From assembly GCA_031277195.1 (NCBI GenBank), contig JAITMU010000102.1:1-7689 (forward strand): DNA of 7,689 nucleotides, given 5' to 3'. The translations under genes and the position numbers were made by a program. Position 1 is the stretch's first letter; each line of letters begins with the position of its first letter. Origin of the DNA: Gallionellaceae bacterium (lineage in GTDB: Bacteria; Pseudomonadota; Gammaproteobacteria; Burkholderiales; Gallionellaceae). Positions 5,662 to 7,689 of the stretch are shown here, piece by piece. The notes under the pieces are model-generated. The model made no database searches and was not told the DNA's origin. It worked only from the letters and a program-made list of their open reading frames with translations.

Positions 5662-6669
5662 ATGCAAACCTCCCGCACCCACTGGCTGGAACGACACTGG
5701 TACCGCATCACCCCGCTGCACGCCATTTTGCTGCCGATCAGTCTGATCTTTCTGCTGCTCACTTTCGCGCGTCGCGCGCTTTACGCCGTTGGCATCCTGC
5801 GTAGCGAGGCGTTGCCCGTCCCGGTCATCGTCGTTGGCAACATCACCGTCGGTGGCACGGGGAAAACGCCGTTGACGCTGTGGCTGGCGCAACAACTGAT
5901 CGCCGCAGGACGACGGCCGGGCATCATCAGTCGTGGTTTTGGCGGCGACAACGTTGCGCCGCGCGCCGTGGGTTCGCATGACGACGCCGAAGCCGTCGGC
6001 GATGAGCCTTTGCTGATGGCGCGACGCGCGCTGTGTCCGGTCTGGATCGGGCGCGATCGCGCCGCCGCCGGTCGCGCCTTGCTCGCGGCGCATCCCGAAT
6101 GTGACATCATCATCAGCGACGATGGCTTGCAGCATTACCGGCTGCGGCGCGACGCGGAGATCATCGTCGTCGATGGCAAACGTCGTTTCGGTAACGGCTT
6201 CCCGCTGCCCGCCGGTCCCTTGCGCGAATTGCCGTCGCGGCTGAAACGCGCCGCCGCTGTCGTCGTCAACGGCGGCAAAATCACGCCAGGCACATATCAA
6301 ATGCAACTCGAAGGCGCGACGTTCTACAACCTGCGCGACCCCGCCCTGCGCCGTTCCGCAGACGATTTCCGCAACATGACGCTGCACGCCGTCGCCGGTA
6401 TCGGCAATCCGCGCCGCTTCTTCGACCAGCTTGCCGTCTTCGGTTTGCGCGCGCTGTGTCATCCGTTTCCCGACCACTACCGCTACACGCCCGCCGACCT
6501 CGCCTTTGCCGATGCCGACGCCATACTCATGACCGAAAAAGATGCGGTAAAATGCGCGCCGTTCGCCGACGAAAAATGCTGGGCGCTGCGCGTGGACGCG
6601 CACATCGACCCGGCGCTCATCCCTCTCATCCTGAAAAAGGTTGCTCCGCATGGATCCCAAGCTGCTTGA
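5662..6669 (+). CDS. lpxK: Tetraacyldisaccharide 4'-kinase LpxK (335 aa)
   Basis: LpxK phosphorylates the 4' position of tetraacyldisaccharide-1-phosphate to give lipid IVA, on the inner face of the cytoplasmic membrane. A hydrophobic N-terminal helix (about residues 21-36, AILLPISLIFLLLTFA) anchors it. The Walker A loop is GNITVGGTGKTP (59-70), followed by ISRGFGG (89-95), the catalytic-region motif SDDGLQHYRLRRD (152-164), VDGKRRFGNGFPLPAGPLRE (170-189), HPFPDHY (267-273) and MTEKDAVKC (290-298). All are family hallmarks and the length (335) is standard. ATG 5662 is followed by the usual W-Y N-terminal pattern; the ribosome site is weak (AAGAGA near 5639-5645). The 3' end overlaps the next gene by 20 nt. 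Being essential, it must be expressed despite the repeat just upstream, through readthrough or its own promoter. Confidence 0.96.
   Translation: MQTSRTHWLERHWYRITPLHAILLPISLIFLLLTFARRALYAVGILRSEALPVPVIVVGNITVGGTGKTPLTLWLAQQLIAAGRRPGIISRGFGGDNVAPRAVGSHDDAEAVGDEPLLMARRALCPVWIGRDRAAAGRALLAAHPECDIIISDDGLQHYRLRRDAEIIVVDGKRRFGNGFPLPAGPLRELPSRLKRAAAVVVNGGKITPGTYQMQLEGATFYNLRDPALRRSADDFRNMTLHAVAGIGNPRRFFDQLAVFGLRALCHPFPDHYRYTPADLAFADADAILMTEKDAVKCAPFADEKCWALRVDAHIDPALIPLILKKVAPHGSQAA
6637..6640 (+). promoter_or_regulatory. Ribosome binding site of the Trm112-like gene, inside lpxK
   Basis: AAGG lies 9 nt upstream of ATG 6650, within the last codons of lpxK. It supports the ATG start, giving MDPKLLEILVCP, over an in-frame TTG at 6641 that would add three residues. 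Confidence 0.65.
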
Positions 6670-6838
6670 AATTCTGGTCTGCCCCTTGTGCAAGTCGCCG
6701 CTGGTTTATCGCAAGGCCGAACAGGAACTGGTGTGCAAAGCCGACCAACTTGCCTACGCGATCAAGGACGGCATTCCGGTGATGCTCGCCGACGAAGCGC
6801 GCGCAATGACGCCGGAAGAAGTCGAGCAACTCCGCTGA
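6650..6838 (+). CDS. Trm112 family / YcaR-like small protein (62 aa)
   Basis: This is a small protein of the Trm112 (UPF0434) family, closely resembling E. coli YcaR, which is also encoded between lpxK and kdsB. The pattern MDPKLLEILVCPLCKSPL, then ELVCKADQLAYAIKDGIPVML, is diagnostic. Cys11 and Cys14 form a CxxC, and Cys29 is a third cysteine, so a full four-cysteine zinc site is not present; as I recall it, YcaR has the same pattern. In eukaryotes and archaea Trm112 activates methyltransferases. The role of the bacterial protein is not settled, and none can be assigned from this sequence. The start overlaps lpxK by 20 nt and the stop overlaps the kdsB start by 1 nt (TGATG), so its translation is tied to both neighbours. 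Confidence 0.93.
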   Translation: MDPKLLEILVCPLCKSPLVYRKAEQELVCKADQLAYAIKDGIPVMLADEARAMTPEEVEQLR

Positions 6839-7584
6839 TGAATTTTCATGTCGTCATTCCGGCGCGCTTCGCTTCCACCCGCCTGCCGGGCAAGCCGCTG
6901 CTGCCGATTGCGGGCAAGCCGATGGTGATTCGCGTCGCGGAACAGGCGGCGAAAAGCGGCGCGCAGGAAATCTGGATCGCCACCGATCATCACCCCATTC
7001 TCGCCGTCGCGCATGAACATGGCTTCAAGGCCTGTCTCACTCGCGCGGATCACGTCAGCGGCACGGATCGCATCGCCGAAGTTGTCGAACAGCGCGGCTG
7101 GGGCGACCATGACATCGTCGTCAATGTGCAGGGCGACGAACCTTTGATTCCGCCGGATTTGATCCGCGCCGTCGCGCAACATCTGCACGATCATCCCGAT
7201 TGCGCCATCGCCACGGCGTGTCATCCGATTCATGACGAAGCTGCGCGGCAAAATCCCAACGTCGTCAAAGCCGTGCTGGACAAGGACGGCAACGCGCTCT
7301 ATTTCAGCCGCGCGCCGATTCCCTGGCCGCGCGACGGCGCGTCACAACATGACGCCGCGCTGCGCCACATCGGCATCTACGCCTATCGCGCCCGCTTTCT
7401 GCGCGCCTTCCAGCAACTAGCACCCGCGCCGATTGAGCAGATCGAAGCGCTGGAACAACTGCGCGCGCTCTGGCATGGTTATCGCATTGGCGTGACAATT
7501 ACCGACGATGCGCCGCCTGCGGGGGTGGATACGGAAGACGATTTACATGCGGCGCGGCAAATTTATGCAAAACAATCCACCTAG
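6838..7584 (+). CDS. kdsB: 3-deoxy-manno-octulosonate cytidylyltransferase (CMP-Kdo synthetase, 248 aa)
   Basis: KdsB activates Kdo with CTP to CMP-Kdo, the donor for the inner core of LPS, in the cytoplasm. The N-terminal nucleotide-binding motif is VIPARFASTRLPGKPL (residues 6-21), with Arg10 and Lys19 in the expected CTP contacts. TDHVSGTDRIAEV-type sequence lies at 70-82 (here ADHVSGTDRIAEV). The metal site VNVQGDEP is at 95-102 (Asp100). YFSRAPIPWPR (155-165), HIGIYAYR (177-184), EQLRALWHGYRI (206-217) and GVDTEDD (229-235, second metal Asp235) follow. The length is typical and all motifs are intact. ATG 6838 overlaps the previous stop by one base. A stem-loop repeat lies 14 nt after the stop. 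In related genomes adk often follows; here the window ends before any further gene. Confidence 0.97.
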   Translation: MNFHVVIPARFASTRLPGKPLLPIAGKPMVIRVAEQAAKSGAQEIWIATDHHPILAVAHEHGFKACLTRADHVSGTDRIAEVVEQRGWGDHDIVVNVQGDEPLIPPDLIRAVAQHLHDHPDCAIATACHPIHDEAARQNPNVVKAVLDKDGNALYFSRAPIPWPRDGASQHDAALRHIGIYAYRARFLRAFQQLAPAPIEQIEALEQLRALWHGYRIGVTITDDAPPAGVDTEDDLHAARQIYAKQST

Positions 7585-7593
7585 CGCCAAACC

Positions 7594-7689
7594 CACCCCC
7601 TCTCCCTTGATGGGAGAGGGTTGGGGAGAGGGTGAAAATGCCTCGCCAAGCCCCCTCTCCCCCCGCCCCTCTCCCACAAGGGGCGAGGG
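7594..7689. repeat. Cluster of CCCTCTCCC-type inverted repeats, continuing past the window
   Basis: Alternating pyrimidine- and purine-rich blocks fill the end of the window. CACCCCCTCTCCC (7594-7606) pairs with either GGGAGAGGG (7612-7620) or GGGGAGAGGGTG (7623-7634). The latter can also pair with CCCCCTCTCCCC (7651-7662). CGCCCCT (7664-7670) pairs with AGGGGCG (7679-7685). Similar CCCTCTCCC/GGGAGAGGG intergenic repeats are common in proteobacterial genomes. No gene is seen in the 105 bp after kdsB. Confidence 0.75.
7598..7620. terminator. Stem-loop after kdsB, possible transcription end
   Basis: CCCTCTCCC (7598-7606) and GGGAGAGGG (7612-7620) form a perfect 9-bp stem with loop TTGAT, 13 nt after the kdsB stop. 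The following bases are TTGGGGAG, not a T-run, so it is not a classical intrinsic terminator. It may block 3' exonucleases or be simply part of the repeat cluster. Confidence 0.4.

Noticed and set aside
5635..6693. 352-codon open frame on the minus strand, antisense to lpxK
   Set aside because: It runs against a clear LpxK; the translation shows no domain and is compositionally skewed.
7594..7689. CRISPR array
   Set aside because: Blocks are short, in alternating orientation and irregularly spaced, with no unique spacers of constant length.

Overview
The window is a stretch of ordinary Gram-negative chromosome with dense coding and fairly high GC. The best guess at origin is a betaproteobacterium, possibly Nitrosomonadales-like. 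This rests on an exbB-exbD-lpxK-trm112/ycaR-kdsB cluster lying divergent to xseA, an arrangement I associate with Betaproteobacteria. It also rests on lipid A and Kdo genes (lpxK, kdsB), which imply an outer membrane with LPS. No plasmid, phage or transposase gene is visible, and the taxonomic placement is inference.

Layout from left to right. Positions 1-439 (minus) hold the N-terminal third or so of a RecQ helicase that runs off the left edge. A 71-bp divergent gap leads to pgm (511-2142, plus), a full-length phosphoglucomutase. One base after the pgm stop begins a small exported thermonuclease-like protein (2144-2623, plus), whose first codons contain a GC-rich hairpin that looks like a dispersed repeat. 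A 129-bp palindromic repeat (copy 1, 2657-2785) separates it from the convergent xseA gene (2822-4096, minus; exonuclease VII large subunit).

Positions 4097-4447 are a 351-bp AT-richer non-coding region between the divergent xseA and exbB. It carries a perfect DnaA box (TTATCCACA) in a partial inverted pair, three copies of a TGGGCAATT-like motif and a 10-bp-phased CTTACGA repeat. Then comes an envelope operon on the plus strand: exbB (GTG start at 4448), exbD (4-nt overlap), a second copy of the palindromic repeat (5478-5603), lpxK, a Trm112/YcaR-like small protein (20-nt overlap with lpxK) and kdsB (1-nt overlap). The window ends in CCCTCTCCC/GGGAGAGGG-type repeats just after kdsB.

Functionally, lpxK (lipid A 4'-kinase) and kdsB (CMP-Kdo synthesis) act at successive points of Kdo2-lipid A assembly, and ExbB/ExbD form a proton-driven inner-membrane motor. 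Pgm supplies glucose-1-phosphate for sugar-nucleotide and glycan synthesis. RecQ and XseA are DNA repair and recombination enzymes. I see no clearly new protein system. The signals most worth a second look are non-coding: the paired palindromic repeats, whose inverted-repeat differences fall in hairpin loops, and the structured DnaA-box region upstream of exbB.
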